Positions 17,288 to 25,965 of a stretch of 64,000 nucleotides of DNA are shown in pieces; the stretch's first letter is position 1, and each line of letters starts with the position of its first letter. Under the pieces are notes generated by a model that saw only the letters and a list, made by a program, of their open reading frames with translations, was not told where the DNA came from and did not search any database. Source of the DNA: Streptomyces sp. WMMC940 (GTDB lineage Bacteria; Actinomycetota; Actinomycetes; Streptomycetales; Streptomycetaceae); NCBI RefSeq assembly GCF_027460265.1, contig NZ_JAPZBC010000001.1:3929001-3993000 (forward strand), read 5' to 3'. A program made the translations under genes and the position numbers.

Positions 17288-17302
17288 GTGTTCTGTGAAC
17301 AC
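17288..17302. promoter_or_regulatory. Inverted repeat GTGTTC-TGT-GAACAC upstream of the peptidase gene
   Basis: A perfect 6-bp dyad with a 3-nt centre lies 52-66 bp upstream of the GTG at 17236, where an operator would sit. No cognate regulator is identified. Confidence 0.45.
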
Positions 17303-17372
17303 ATGTGCCGCAACTCACGCGTTATTTAGCGACATTGACATCAACTAGTACGTCTTCGGGCGTACTTATGAG

Positions 17373-17954
17373 TCATTTGGCCGCCTTCGCCGCGCGCTTC
17401 AGCTCCTGCTTGTGCGCACGGACCTTGGCCAGCGACTCCGGACCGGTGATGTCCGCGGCCGAGCGGTAGGCACGCTCCTCGCCGTACGGTCCCGCGGCCT
17501 CCCGCCAGCCCTCCGGCGCCACCCCGTACTGCTTGCCCAGCAGGGCGAGGAAGATCTGGGCTTTCTGCTTGCCGAAGCCGGGCAGGGCGAGCAGCCGGCC
17601 GAGCACCTCCTTGCCCGGGGGAGCGTCCTTCCACAGCGCCGTCGGGTCGCCGTCGTACTCGTCCACCAGGTACTGGCACAGCTGGTGGATCCGCTTCGCC
17701 ATCGACCCCGGATAGCGGTGTACCGCGGGCTTCCGCGACAGCAGCGCGGCGAACGCCTCGGGGTCCTGGGCGGCGATGTCATGGGCGTCGAGATCGTCCT
17801 TTCCGAGGCGCTCGGCGATCGTGAAGGGGCCCGTGAAGGCCCATTCCATCGGGACCTGCTGGTCCAGCAACATGCCGATCATGAGGGCGAGCGGGCTGCG
17901 CCCGAGCAGCTCGTCGGCCTCGGGCTGCTGGGCGAGATGGATCTCGGGACTCAT
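17373..17954 (-). CDS. HhH-GPD base-excision repair DNA glycosylase-like protein
   Basis: The 193-residue protein from ATG 17954 starts MSPEIHLAQQPEADELLGRS, followed by the helical LALMIGMLLDQQVPMEWAFT segment typical of HhH-GPD proteins and the DNA-binding helix-hairpin-helix LLALPGFGKQKAQIFLALLG at ~120-139. It lacks the four-Cys Fe-S cluster of Nth/MutY. It probably removes a damaged base, but the substrate is unclear and the catalytic Asp is not obvious. A longer reading to 18182 is non-homologous. Confidence 0.83.
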   Translation of the reverse strand: MSPEIHLAQQPEADELLGRSPLALMIGMLLDQQVPMEWAFTGPFTIAERLGKDDLDAHDIAAQDPEAFAALLSRKPAVHRYPGSMAKRIHQLCQYLVDEYDGDPTALWKDAPPGKEVLGRLLALPGFGKQKAQIFLALLGKQYGVAPEGWREAAGPYGEERAYRSAADITGPESLAKVRAHKQELKRAAKAAK

Positions 17955-18049
17955 CCCCCGATGATCCCTCCCGTGGGAGCGTGCCGCACCTCCGCCGCGG
18001 CCCTTCGAGGGCCCCGCGGGGGCCTGGCGGGGGTGCGCGGCGGGCGGGG

Positions 18050-18200
18050 TCAGCCGGTCTTGCGGGCCTTGATCAGAAAGCGTGTCGTCCGGGCGACGAA
18101 GAGGCCCTCCGTCCCGATCCTTTCGTGCAGCTCGCGGAGCCGGTCGCGGTGGCGGGCCACGGTGAGGCCCGGCACCGTCCACACCACCTCTTGCCCGGTG
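18050..18200 (-). pseudogene. C-terminal fragment of a class I SAM-dependent methyltransferase
   Basis: The minus-strand frame ending at 18050 reads VVWTVPGLTVARHRDRLREL, then HERIGTEGLFVARTTRFLIKARKTG. This is the usual end of Streptomyces small SAM methyltransferases. No SAM-binding motif is found upstream: the frame runs into low-complexity sequence and the next gene. It is a ~50-codon remnant. Confidence 0.6.
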
Positions 18201-18257
18201 CGGCGGTGCCGCGGCCCTGGATCCCGCCGTACCGCGCCGTGGCGGCCGGGGCGCGGA

Positions 18258-19541
18258 CTACCCGCGCGCGGCCGCGGGGCCCGTCCAGTCCGCCGCCACC
18301 TTGCCGAGTCGTACGCGCTGGGGGTGGTCCCCGACCGGCACGCTCGCCACCTTCCGGCCGGTGGCGAAGTCGATCGCGGTGACCGAGTCCGATCCGCTCT
18401 CGGAGACCACACAGGACTTCCCGTCCCCGCTCACCGTGGCCCAGTACGGCTTCGAGGCCGTGATCAGCGGACCCTCCTCGAGGGTGGCCCGGTCGACGAC
18501 CGTGGCGTAGTCGTCCATCGTCCCGGCGACGCAGATCTTGTCGCCCGCGGGGCTCATCGAGATCCCGTGGTGGCGGGAGTCGTTGACCCAGGTCGTGCGG
18601 TCCTCGCTCGTCGCCGGATTCTTCGGGAGGGTCTTCTCGCGAGTGATGCGGTCGGTGGCGACGTCGTACTCCAGGAAGCCGTTGAAGAACGACACCTGGA
18701 AGTAGAGCTTCGACTCGTCGGGGGTGAAGGTCACGGGCCGGACCGCGTCAGAGAGGTCCTTGCGGCCGAAGTCGTCCAGCCGCTGCCGCATGTCGACGAC
18801 CTTCACCGTGCGGTACGTCTCCGCGTCGACGACGGTGATCTTGCGGTCGCCCTTGGTGAAGTCCCAGAAGGGGTCGTCCAACGCGGTGTTGACCTCGCCG
18901 ATCGCGCTGTTCCAGATCCGCTTGCCGCCGTCCGTGAAGACGTTCTCGTGCGGCTTGTCCCCGGTGGTGAACGAGCCCGTCTCCCGGCCGCTCCGGATGT
19001 CGAGGACGTGCACCGTGTTGGACGTCGACGCGGAGACCGCGACACGGGTTCCGTCCGGGGAGACGGCCATGTGGTCGGAGCGGTAACCCGACACCGGGAA
19101 GCGCCAGTTGAGTTTGCCGGTGGCCACGTCGACGGAGACGACGTCGGCGAAGCTCGGGCGGGACACCACGACCGCCGATCCGTCCGGTGTCGAGTACATG
19201 TCGTCGACGAACTGGTCGTGCCCCTCGCCCACGGACATCCGGATGCCGAGGAAGTACGCGAGCTTCACCGGGTTGAGGTAGATCTCCAGCATCCGCCGGT
19301 CCTTGTCCGGGATCACGTTGATCCGGCCGATCCTGGCGAGGGAACCGGAGGGTTCGAGGACATCGGCGGTGCCGTCCCAGTTGTTGCCTACGAACAGCAC
19401 CTCGCGCAGGGCGCCGGTGCCGGAGGCGCCGGTCGCCGCGGTCGGCACCGGAGCCGCGGATGCCGGGGCGTGGGCGGCGGTGACCGCGAGGGCGACGGCG
19501 ACGGCGACACCGGTCAGGGTCGGGGGAAGTGCTGTCTTCAC
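18258..19541 (-). CDS. Secreted YncE-like beta-propeller protein
   Basis: The 427-residue protein starts at GTG 19541 (RBS CAGGAG) with a signal peptide ending near HAPASAAP. Repeated blades follow, e.g. GYRSDHMAVSPDGTRVAVSA, NTVHVLDIRSG, TFTPDESKLYFQV, HHGISMSPAGDKICVAG, VTAIDFATGRKVASVPVGDHP. This is the pattern of YncE/lactonase-type propellers, which bind ligands or partners outside the cell; no catalytic residues are evident. Confidence 0.85.
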   Translation of the reverse strand: MKTALPPTLTGVAVAVALAVTAAHAPASAAPVPTAATGASGTGALREVLFVGNNWDGTADVLEPSGSLARIGRINVIPDKDRRMLEIYLNPVKLAYFLGIRMSVGEGHDQFVDDMYSTPDGSAVVVSRPSFADVVSVDVATGKLNWRFPVSGYRSDHMAVSPDGTRVAVSASTSNTVHVLDIRSGRETGSFTTGDKPHENVFTDGGKRIWNSAIGEVNTALDDPFWDFTKGDRKITVVDAETYRTVKVVDMRQRLDDFGRKDLSDAVRPVTFTPDESKLYFQVSFFNGFLEYDVATDRITREKTLPKNPATSEDRTTWVNDSRHHGISMSPAGDKICVAGTMDDYATVVDRATLEEGPLITASKPYWATVSGDGKSCVVSESGSDSVTAIDFATGRKVASVPVGDHPQRVRLGKVAADWTGPAAARG

Positions 19542-19683
19542 GGCGCGCTCCTGGGGTGTGGGACAGGAGGGAGACAGGGGATTACCGCCGGTAAGGTACT
19601 GGTGGGTCACATGAAAGGCCAGAGGTCCGGCAGGACTTCCCGCGGCGACCGCCCTCCGCCGGCCGGTGGCCGGGCACGGCGAA

Positions 19684-19708
19684 GGCCCCGACCGAGACGG
19701 TCGGGGCC
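19684..19708. terminator. Strong hairpin after the CAP-domain gene
   Basis: GGCCCCGACCG (19684-19694) and CGGTCGGGGCC (19698-19708) form a perfect 11-bp stem with an AGA loop, 59 bp after the stop of the minus-strand CAP gene. Confidence 0.7.
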
Positions 19709-19766
19709 CTTTCGCAGGCCGCGGTGGGGGTCCGTTCGCGTGGGCGGCGAACGGCCGCGGTCATGG

Positions 19767-20567
19767 TCAGCGGGCGGTGCCGAAGTCCTGGGTCCAGTAG
19801 TTCCCGGGCTGTGCGAGGCCGACGCCGATCTCCTTGAACTCGCAGTTCAGGATGTTCTTCTTGTGGCCCGGGCTGGACATCCAGCCCGCCATGACCTTCT
19901 CGGGGGTCTCGTAGCCGTAGGCGACGTTCTCGCCGTACGTGCTCCAGTTGTACCCGGCACGGGTGATCCGGGCGCCCGGGTCGGAGCCGTCGGAGCCCGT
20001 GTGGGACATGTTGCGGTGAGCGGCCATGTCCTTGCTGTGGTCCTGGGCGGCCTTGGTCAGCTGCGCGTTGACCTTCACCGGGGAGCATCCGGCCTTGCTG
20101 CGCTCGCTGTTGACGAGCTGCACGACGCGCGCCACGGCGCCGGAGGCGGGAGCGGAGGACGGCGGCGTGCTCGGGGAGGCGGAGGGCTTGGGGGCGGTGG
20201 GCTTGGGGGCGGCGGGCTCGGCGGGCTTCGGTGCCGCGGGCTCGGCGGGTGCGGGGGTCTGCGGTGCCGGCTCGGCAGGGGCGGGACCACCGGGCTCGGC
20301 CGCACCCGGCTCCGAACCGGGCTGCTCGGCGTCGCCGGGCTCACCGCCGCGCTTCTTCTTCCAGTCCCAGCCGCCCTGCTGCCAGGGATTCCCGGACGAG
20401 GCGTTCTTCCAGTCCCCCCAGGACCGGCTGTCACGGCTTGCCTGGCGGTTCTGACCGTCCGGCTGGTCCATACAGGCCATGGCGACGGAAGGCACAGCCA
20501 CGGCGCCCAGGGCGACGGCGGCGATCGTTATCTTCCGGTAGTGCGTCTTCCTGCGGTGCTTCCTCAT
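19767..20567 (-). CDS. Secreted CAP (SCP/PR1) domain protein
   Basis: The 266-residue protein starts at ATG 20567: MRKHRRKTHYRKITIAAVAL plus a hydrophobic stretch ending SVAMA is a signal peptide. A basic/aromatic segment (~WDWKKKRGG) and a Pro/Ala/Glu linker with repeated PAEPAAPKP follow. Residues ~145-266 are the CAP domain: VNSERSKAGCSPV, HSKDMAAHRNMSHTG, YGENVAYGYETPEKVMAGWM and SPGHKKNILNCEFKEIGVGL. Two Cys could pair. Such domains bind lipids or cell-wall material. The His/Glu CAP cavity residues appear present. Confidence 0.9.
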   Translation of the reverse strand: MRKHRRKTHYRKITIAAVALGAVAVPSVAMACMDQPDGQNRQASRDSRSWGDWKNASSGNPWQQGGWDWKKKRGGEPGDAEQPGSEPGAAEPGGPAPAEPAPQTPAPAEPAAPKPAEPAAPKPTAPKPSASPSTPPSSAPASGAVARVVQLVNSERSKAGCSPVKVNAQLTKAAQDHSKDMAAHRNMSHTGSDGSDPGARITRAGYNWSTYGENVAYGYETPEKVMAGWMSSPGHKKNILNCEFKEIGVGLAQPGNYWTQDFGTAR

Positions 20568-21194
20568 GCATGACCTCACTCGGTTTTCGCGGAGCGCCCC
20601 CGGGGAACGGTCGACCCGGCACTGGTCCTGTGCTGAGCTGCGGAGACGCCTTTGCGGGCCGCCATTCTTAGAAGCGCCGCGCGGCGGGAGCAATGAGCGT
20701 CGTTACTACCTCGGCTCGTAGGGCGGGGTGCCTCTTGAAATGGGCCCCCGGGCGTGCTGGCCCTGATTCCGGACCGGGCCCGCACTTCTGCTGACCCGTC
20801 AGAAACCCCTGGCCTTCCCACAAACGGGCGGAACCGGCGAGCCGGTCGAATACCCCCACGACGACCGCGGGACATGTCTCTCTCAAAGCGGACAAGTCTC
20901 ATTTGTCCAGCCCCCGGCTTTCTACTATTCGGCCGTCCTAGTGCCGGATCCGGCGTGACGGATGTCACGGAATGACCGGAGAGTTCATGGAACCGCGACG
21001 ATCCGAGCGGGGACGGGTGCGGGGTCGGTGTGCTCGGTGCGGCCGGTACTGGCATCGGTGGATGGTGGTGGCGGCGGGTGGGTCGGCGGGCCGGTCGCGG
21101 CGATCGGTCCGTCGACTGGATGTAAAGAATGTTTCACTTGATGTGGGGACGGCTTCACTTTCGCCATGTCGAGTTTCTTTTACAGGGAGAGGCC
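20568..21194. other. Long intergenic region with dyads; divergent promoters
   Basis: This 627-bp region separates the divergent CAP gene and a membrane-protein gene. No supported gene lies in it. It contains GGACAA-gtctcat-TTGTCC near 20890, the palindrome GCCGGATCCGGC (20943-20954) directly abutted by CGTGAC-GGAT-GTCACG (20954-20969), and, 20-70 bp before the 21195 start, two copies of a TTCACTT motif (gTTTCACTT, gCTTCACTT). Confidence 0.5.
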
Positions 21195-21623
21195 ATGGCC
21201 TTCGAGGAGAAACGTGCCTGGACCATGGGGATGGTCGCGATCGCCGCATGTGCGACCTACCTCGCCGTGGTTCTCGGACGGGCCGTCGGGGTCGCGCTCG
21301 CCGAGGCGCCCTACGCGTCCGCGCTGCTCTGGAGCGTGGGCACGGCCATCGCGGTGACCATCGCGCTCCACATCGCGATCGCGCTGGCCTCGCCCGGGGA
21401 GGCCAGCCCGAAGGACGAGCGCGACCGGGAGATCGCCCGGTTCGGCGAGCCCACCGGCCAGTTGCTCGTCGTCCTGGGCGGGGTCGCCGCCCTCGTCCTG
21501 GCCATGGCCGAGGCGGACCACTTCTGGATCGCCAACACCGTCTGCCTGGCCCTCGTCCTGTCCGCGGTCCTCGGCTCCGTGGCGAGGATCAGTGCCTACC
21601 GGTGGGGCTTCCAGCCGTGGTGA
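21195..21623 (+). CDS. Four-helix integral membrane protein
   Basis: The 142-residue protein (ATG 21195, RBS GGGAGAGG) has four membrane helices at ~12-32, 40-64, 87-105 and 112-132. Between helices 2 and 3 is the cytosolic motif SPKDERDREIARFGEPTG, the DER-DxEI signature of DUF2178-like proteins. It overlaps the next gene (GTGA), a small Cro/CI-type regulator; this membrane protein plus HTH pairing is common in bacteria and suggests that the membrane protein affects or is affected by the regulator. Confidence 0.8.
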   Translation: MAFEEKRAWTMGMVAIAACATYLAVVLGRAVGVALAEAPYASALLWSVGTAIAVTIALHIAIALASPGEASPKDERDREIARFGEPTGQLLVVLGGVAALVLAMAEADHFWIANTVCLALVLSAVLGSVARISAYRWGFQPW

Positions 21624-21868
21624 AACCGACCCGGGTCACGAACTCGATCCGCTCCCTCCGCTTCGCGCACGGAGAAATGACCCAGGCGGAGCTGGCCGAC
21701 CGGATCGGGGTGACCCGGCAGACCGTCATCGCCATCGAGAGGGGCCGCTACTCGCCCTCGCTCGAAATGGCGTTCCGGATCTCCCGCGTCTTCGGAGTTC
21801 CGCTCGAACAGGTCTTCCAGTACCCGGCCGGCGAACCGGCCAGCGGGAGTGGAGGGGGAACCGCATGA
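21620..21868 (+). CDS. Small Cro/CI-type helix-turn-helix regulator
   Basis: The 82-residue protein has the XRE fold: NSIRSLRFAHGEMTQAELAD, GVTRQTVIAIERGRYSPSLE and FRISRVFGVPLEQVFQY. It resembles YozG-type regulators. The GTG at 21620 overlaps the upstream stop (GTGA) and its own stop overlaps an ATG (ATGA at 21865) that begins the dehydrogenase remnant, so the three were once a coupled operon. Confidence 0.88.
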   Translation: MKPTRVTNSIRSLRFAHGEMTQAELADRIGVTRQTVIAIERGRYSPSLEMAFRISRVFGVPLEQVFQYPAGEPASGSGGGTA

Positions 21869-22381
21869 AGGCCGTCGCACACGACACGTACGGCTCCGCC
21901 GCCGTACCGGAGCTGAGGGACGTCCCCGAGCCCGTGGCGGGGGACGGTGAGGTGCTCGTACGAGTACGCGCAGCCGGCGTGGACGCGGGCGTAGCGGGTC
22001 ACGCCGGCACCGACCGCCTCCACCCCGCCCACCACCTCCCGGCCGCGGACGGGAACCTTGGGCGCGCGCAGGCCGTAGCCCATGAGGCGCAGGAGGCACG
22101 GCAGCCCCCAATCTCACGGTCGAGCAGGGGGCGGGGGACGCTGGCTCGGCGGCACCGACCGGGTGCTGCGGGCGATGCTGCTGTCCCCGTTCGTACGGCA
22201 GCGGCTGTGCGGGCTGTTCTCGGCGGAGCGGGTCGAGGACCTGGAATCGCTGAAGGAGCTGATCGAGGCCGGCAGCGTCACTCCGGTCTTCGACAGGACC
22301 TATCGGCTGAGTGAGCTGCCCGAAGCCATCCGGTACCTCAGGGAGAGCGGGGCGCGCGGCAAGGTCGTGATCACGATGTGA
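21865..22381 (+). pseudogene. NAD(P)-dependent alcohol dehydrogenase remnant with internal inversion
   Basis: The forward strand begins with the N-terminus of a zinc-type alcohol dehydrogenase/quinone reductase (MKAVAHDTYGSAAVPELRDV, then GEVLVRVRAAGVDAG). From ~21982 to ~22083 the family sequence continues on the minus strand instead (GYGLRAPKVPVRGREVVGGV, EAVGAGVTRYA). From ~22140 the forward strand resumes with the C-terminus (VLRAMLLSPFVRQRL, ESLKELIEAGSVTPVFDRTY, EAIRYLRESGARGKVVITM). The whole Rossmann core is deleted. A 9-bp inverted repeat GCCGGCGTG/CACGCCGGC lies at the left inversion junction (21973-22008). Confidence 0.75.
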
Positions 22382-22447
22382 CGCGACATCCCGCCGTTTC
22401 CCTCCCCCTCCCCGTCCCCGTCTCCCTTCCATTCCCTTCTCGACCTC

Positions 22448-22487
22448 GTCCTCGGCCTCCGCCCCGTTCAGGGCGGAGGCCGAGGAC
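22448..22487. terminator. 17-bp perfect hairpin after the dehydrogenase remnant
   Basis: GTCCTCGGCCTCCGCCC (22448-22464) pairs fully with GGGCGGAGGCCGAGGAC (22471-22487) around a 6-nt loop. It would end transcripts of the HTH operon. Confidence 0.7.
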
Positions 22488-22762
22488 ATGTGCACACGCA
22501 TTACTCGGGCGCACCGACCTGTCAAGTCCCGAAATGCAGCGGCATGACGCGCATGCGACGACCGGGCTTTCCTGGGATCGGGGTCGGCGGAGAACGCCGC
22601 CCTTCCACATCGAAGGCGCCGCTGCGCACTGCCGGACGGCGGGGCGCAGCGGGAACTCTCCAAGATCCACAATTCCCGGACCAGAAGCCCATAATGACGA
22701 TAGGGAGGGCAAATGAGGTCCACCATCATTTCCCCGACGTCCCCGATTCTGGGGAGAGTGCC
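22488..22762. other. Promoter region of the DUF6777-like gene, no gene seen
   Basis: Together with 22382-22447 this makes a 380-bp gene-free gap. No convincing coding sequence is seen. The last 100 bp is less GC-rich and probably holds the promoter; GGGGAGAG at 22751-22758 is the RBS of the next gene. Confidence 0.4.
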
Positions 22763-24412
22763 GTGACGTCAGAGCTTCCTCCGTCCGAGCGCCCCACCCG
22801 CCCCACGGGCCCCCCGTCCGGTCCGCTGACCGGCCGGTCCTCCGACGAGCGGGAACAGCCCTCGCCCCCGCCCGGACCCCCTCCACCGCCCGATCCTCCG
22901 CAGGAGCCGCCCCCGGCGGGCGGACCCGGCGAGCCGGACCCGGGCCATGGAAAGCCGCCGTTCTGGCGGCGGAGTCGGCTCACACTGGTGAGTGCCGGCA
23001 CGGCCGTCGTGGTGGCGTTGGCGGTGATCCTCGCGTTCTCCATCATGGGAGGGGGATCCCGGCCGGGTGGAGAGATCTTCCTGCAGACCGCCTCGGCGGC
23101 CGGCCGTGACCCGTTCACCCCGTCCGTCGCCACGGACACCAGGGACGCCGAGGCCCCTTCCGGTCCGAACACGTCGAGGATCGGCTCCCGCACCGTCGCC
23201 GTCAGCGGCGCGCATCCCGGTCTGTACGGAGGTACGCAGAACGTCGCGAGCTGCGATGTGGAGAAACAGATCGCGTATCTCGTGGAGAACGAGAGCAAGG
23301 GCAGCGCCTTCGCCGGCGCCCTGCGTATCCCGAAGGCCGAAGTGCCCGCCTATCTGCGGTCGCTGACGCCGGTTCGGCTGACCTGGGACACCCGGGTCAC
23401 CAATCACGGATACCGGGACGGCAGGGCCACCGAGTACCAGGCGGTCCTTCAGGCCGGCACGGCAGTGCTCGTCGACGACCGCGGCGTCCCGCGCGTGCGT
23501 TGTGCGTGCGGCAACCCGCTGGCCCCTGCCGTCGCGGTCCAGGGCGAGCAGGAGTACTCGGGCGAAAAGTGGGCCTCCTTCCGCTCGTCCACCATCGTCG
23601 CGGTCGTTCCGGCGCCCAAGCCGATGAAGGCCGTCACGATGTTCGACCCGGATGCCAAGGCGTGGTTCGAGCGCCCGAACGGCGACGCCCAGGGCCGGAG
23701 CGACCACCGGATTCCCGCTCCGAAGGGTCAGCCGCCGGACGCGGCGTACCCGGTCCTGCCCGAGCCTTCCGAGGACTCCTCGGACGTGTTCCCGGAGGGC
23801 GAGCCCGAAGGGGAGGACAAGGGTACGCAGGACGGCGGGACGGACGAGGACAAGGAGAAGGGCAAGGACGAGAAGAAGGAAAAGGAAGACGATCAGCAGA
23901 AGGACGATGAGCCGTCGCGCAAGGACGAGGAGACGGGCAAGCCGTCGGACGAGGAGGAGAAGAAGGACGAGGAACGGAAGAAGGGCGAGGAGACGGGCAA
24001 GCCGTCGGACGAGGAGGAGAAGAAGGACGAGGAACGGAAGAAGGGCGAGGAGACGGGCAAGCCGTCGGACGAGGAGGAGAAGAAGGACGAGGAACGGAAG
24101 AAGGATGAAAAGAAGAAGGAGCAGCCCGTGGCACCGGACTCGGAAGAGCCGCCATCGCCGGATCAGCCGGAGAAGCCGGTGGCGCCCGAGACGGAACGGG
24201 AGCAGCCTCCGCAGGAGCAGGACCAGCCGGTCCCGCCCGAGCAGCCACAGCCCCCCGCACCCGAGGAGCCGGCCGAGCCGCAGCAGCCGGAACAGTCGGA
24301 GCAGCAGCTCCCCGAGTCACCCCCGGCGGAGCAGCCGAAGCAGCCCGACCAGCAGGAGCAACCACAGCAGCCCGCCGAGGAACAGCCTCAGCAGGAGCCG
24401 CAGCACTCGTAG
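22763..24412 (+). CDS. Single-span membrane protein, DUF6777-like, with long acidic/Pro-rich repeat tail
   Basis: The 549-residue protein (GTG 22763) has a Pro-rich cytosolic part (1-70), one membrane helix (~80-100, LVSAGTAVVVALAVILAFSI), an outer domain of ~210 residues (GRDPFTPSVATD, VSGAHPGLYGGTQNVASCDV, VRCACGNPL with paired Cys, ending KAWFERP) and a disordered tail. The tail holds a Lys/Glu stretch with three tandem copies of a 20-residue unit (EETGKPSDEEEKKDEERKKG) and a Gln/Pro/Glu end. The domain matches what I know as DUF6777; function unknown. The tail could span the wall. Confidence 0.85.
   Translation: MTSELPPSERPTRPTGPPSGPLTGRSSDEREQPSPPPGPPPPPDPPQEPPPAGGPGEPDPGHGKPPFWRRSRLTLVSAGTAVVVALAVILAFSIMGGGSRPGGEIFLQTASAAGRDPFTPSVATDTRDAEAPSGPNTSRIGSRTVAVSGAHPGLYGGTQNVASCDVEKQIAYLVENESKGSAFAGALRIPKAEVPAYLRSLTPVRLTWDTRVTNHGYRDGRATEYQAVLQAGTAVLVDDRGVPRVRCACGNPLAPAVAVQGEQEYSGEKWASFRSSTIVAVVPAPKPMKAVTMFDPDAKAWFERPNGDAQGRSDHRIPAPKGQPPDAAYPVLPEPSEDSSDVFPEGEPEGEDKGTQDGGTDEDKEKGKDEKKEKEDDQQKDDEPSRKDEETGKPSDEEEKKDEERKKGEETGKPSDEEEKKDEERKKGEETGKPSDEEEKKDEERKKDEKKKEQPVAPDSEEPPSPDQPEKPVAPETEREQPPQEQDQPVPPEQPQPPAPEEPAEPQQPEQSEQQLPESPPAEQPKQPDQQEQPQQPAEEQPQQEPQHS
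23928..24104 (+). repeat. 60-bp in-frame tandem repeat, three copies
   Basis: The 60 bases at 23941-24000 and 24001-24060 are identical and the third copy (24061-24102) matches for its first ~42 bases. The repeats keep frame and expand the charged tail of the DUF6777-like protein. Confidence 0.95.
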
Positions 24413-24419
24413 CGCCGTG

Positions 24420-24450
24420 CTCCCGAGCCCGCGGTCCCAGGGCTCGGGAG
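24420..24450. terminator. Hairpin after the DUF6777-like gene
   Basis: CTCCCGAGCCC (24420-24430) and GGGCTCGGGAG (24440-24450) form an 11-bp perfect stem, 7 bp past the stop. Three CGCCCGT repeats follow (~24469-24480). Confidence 0.65.
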
Positions 24451-24674
24451 GATTGCCGTCGCCCGTCGCCCGTCGCCCGTCGATGCGCGGATTGTGCGCG
24501 CCCATGTCGTTCACACGTTCGCATCTTGTGCATCGGCGTGCGCCCTCGGCGCCGGCGACCGACCCTGGAGGAAGGAGCAAGGCGCGGCGGGGCGGCGGGG
24601 CGGCGGCGGCATCCGTCCGCACCCCGGTGCCCACCCCGAGCGGTCCGGGACCCAACTGGAAGGTGGACGTCGCC

Positions 24675-25388
24675 ATGGAGAAACCCCCGATGGTCTCCCC
24701 GCAGGAGTGGGAGTCCGCGCGGCAGGAATTGCTCGTCGAGGAGAAGCGGTTGACCCGCGCTCGTGACGAACTCGCCGCCAAGCGGCGCCGGATGCCCTGG
24801 CTGGCGGTGACGAAGGACTACGCGTTCGAGGGTCCCGAGGGCAAGGCGAGCCTGCCAGACCTGTTCGAGGGTCGCCGGCAGCTGATCGTGTACCGCGCCT
24901 TCTTCGAGCCCGGTGTCTTCGGCTGGCCCGCCCACGCCTGCCGCGGCTGCTCCATGGTGGCCGACCACGTCGGCGACCTCGCCCATCTGAACGCTCGCGA
25001 CACGACTCTCGTCTTCGTCTCGCGTGCGCCGCAGCCGGACATCGAGCGGGTGAAGGCTCGGATGGGTTGGACGATGCCCTGGTACACGATCGCCGGTGAC
25101 TTCGACGCCGACTTCGGGGTGGACGAGTGGCACGGCACGAACGCTTTCATCCGCGACGGCGACAGCGTGTTCCGCACCTACTTCATCAACAACCGCGGCG
25201 ACGAGGCGCTGGGGAGCACCTGGAGCTACCTCGACATGACCGCTCTCGGGCGGCAGGAGACGTGGGAGGACTCGCCCGAGGGCTATCCCCAGACCCCGCC
25301 GTACGAATGGTGGAACTGGCACGACGAGTACGGCGACGACGCCGAACCCGCACCGGAGTGGCTGGCCAAGACCCGCGGTGCCGACTGA
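24675..25388 (+). CDS. DUF899 family thioredoxin-like protein
   Basis: The 237-residue protein begins MEKPPMVSPQEWESARQELL with the family's EEKRLTRARDELAAKRRRMP helix, then a thioredoxin-like fold: YAFEGPEGKASLPDLFEGRR, LIVYRAFFEPGVFGWPAHAC-RGCSM (the two Cys in the CRGC motif), NARDTTLVFVSRAPQPDIE, and a conserved end YEWWNWHDEYGDD. DUF899 proteins are thought to be redox proteins; the substrate is unknown. ATG 24675 has GGAAGGTGG 6-14 nt upstream. Confidence 0.9.
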   Translation: MEKPPMVSPQEWESARQELLVEEKRLTRARDELAAKRRRMPWLAVTKDYAFEGPEGKASLPDLFEGRRQLIVYRAFFEPGVFGWPAHACRGCSMVADHVGDLAHLNARDTTLVFVSRAPQPDIERVKARMGWTMPWYTIAGDFDADFGVDEWHGTNAFIRDGDSVFRTYFINNRGDEALGSTWSYLDMTALGRQETWEDSPEGYPQTPPYEWWNWHDEYGDDAEPAPEWLAKTRGAD

Positions 25389-25399
25389 CCCCTCCTCGC

Positions 25400-25965
25400 G
25401 GCGGCGGCCGGCCTGCCAGACCCGGGCAGCGCTGCCGGGGCGCTCCAACTGGTCCCATACCGGGCGCATGATGGCGTGGTAGCAGCCGATCAGTGGTTCG
25501 GCGATGCGGTGGGTGGGGCGGTTGTCACGGAAGACGTCGGCGTCCCGGTACAGGAGACCGGCGTCCTCGAGGACGCTGATGGGGGTGTGCGATGTCGGTG
25601 GCCCTGCGCTCCAGATACCCGGCCATGCCTCCACGCGTGGCGTTGCTGTCGGCCACAGCCGCCAGGACGGACAGGTACAGGGCGGTGTCACGCAGGTCTG
25701 GTTCCTCGGGCAGCAGGTAGCGAGCCTTGGGGGAGAGGGGTGCCTCGGGTTGAGGACCGTACGTACGACCCGGTCGTCGAAGTCCTCCGGCCCGGCTGGA
25801 CTGTCGCCTCGGGCGAACTCACGCCGATAGGCGGGAGTACCGCCGACGATCGAGTTGACCTGCAGTGCAAGCCGGGGATCCGTGATGTTCCAGAACTCGG
25901 CGGTGAGACGGTGGTCGAGGCGGCGTACGAGTTCCAGTCCCGCCCGGCCGCGCAGAGGGCGCGTT
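25400..25965 (-). pseudogene. Broken ATPase_2/DUF234-type gene, C-terminal half
   Basis: On the minus strand, frames join as LDHRLTAEFWNITDPRLALQ, VNSIVGGTPAYRREFARGDS, FDDRVVRTVLNP, then (after a missing base near 25756) LSPKARYLLPEEPDLRDTAL, YLERRATDIAHP, then (after extra bases near 25587) ISVLEDAGLLYRDADVFRDN and RIAEPLIGCYHAIMRPVWDQ. This is the middle and winged-helix part of a STAND-like ATPase of the same kind as the intact gene next door. The ATP-binding domain is absent and the end is lost. Confidence 0.7.
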
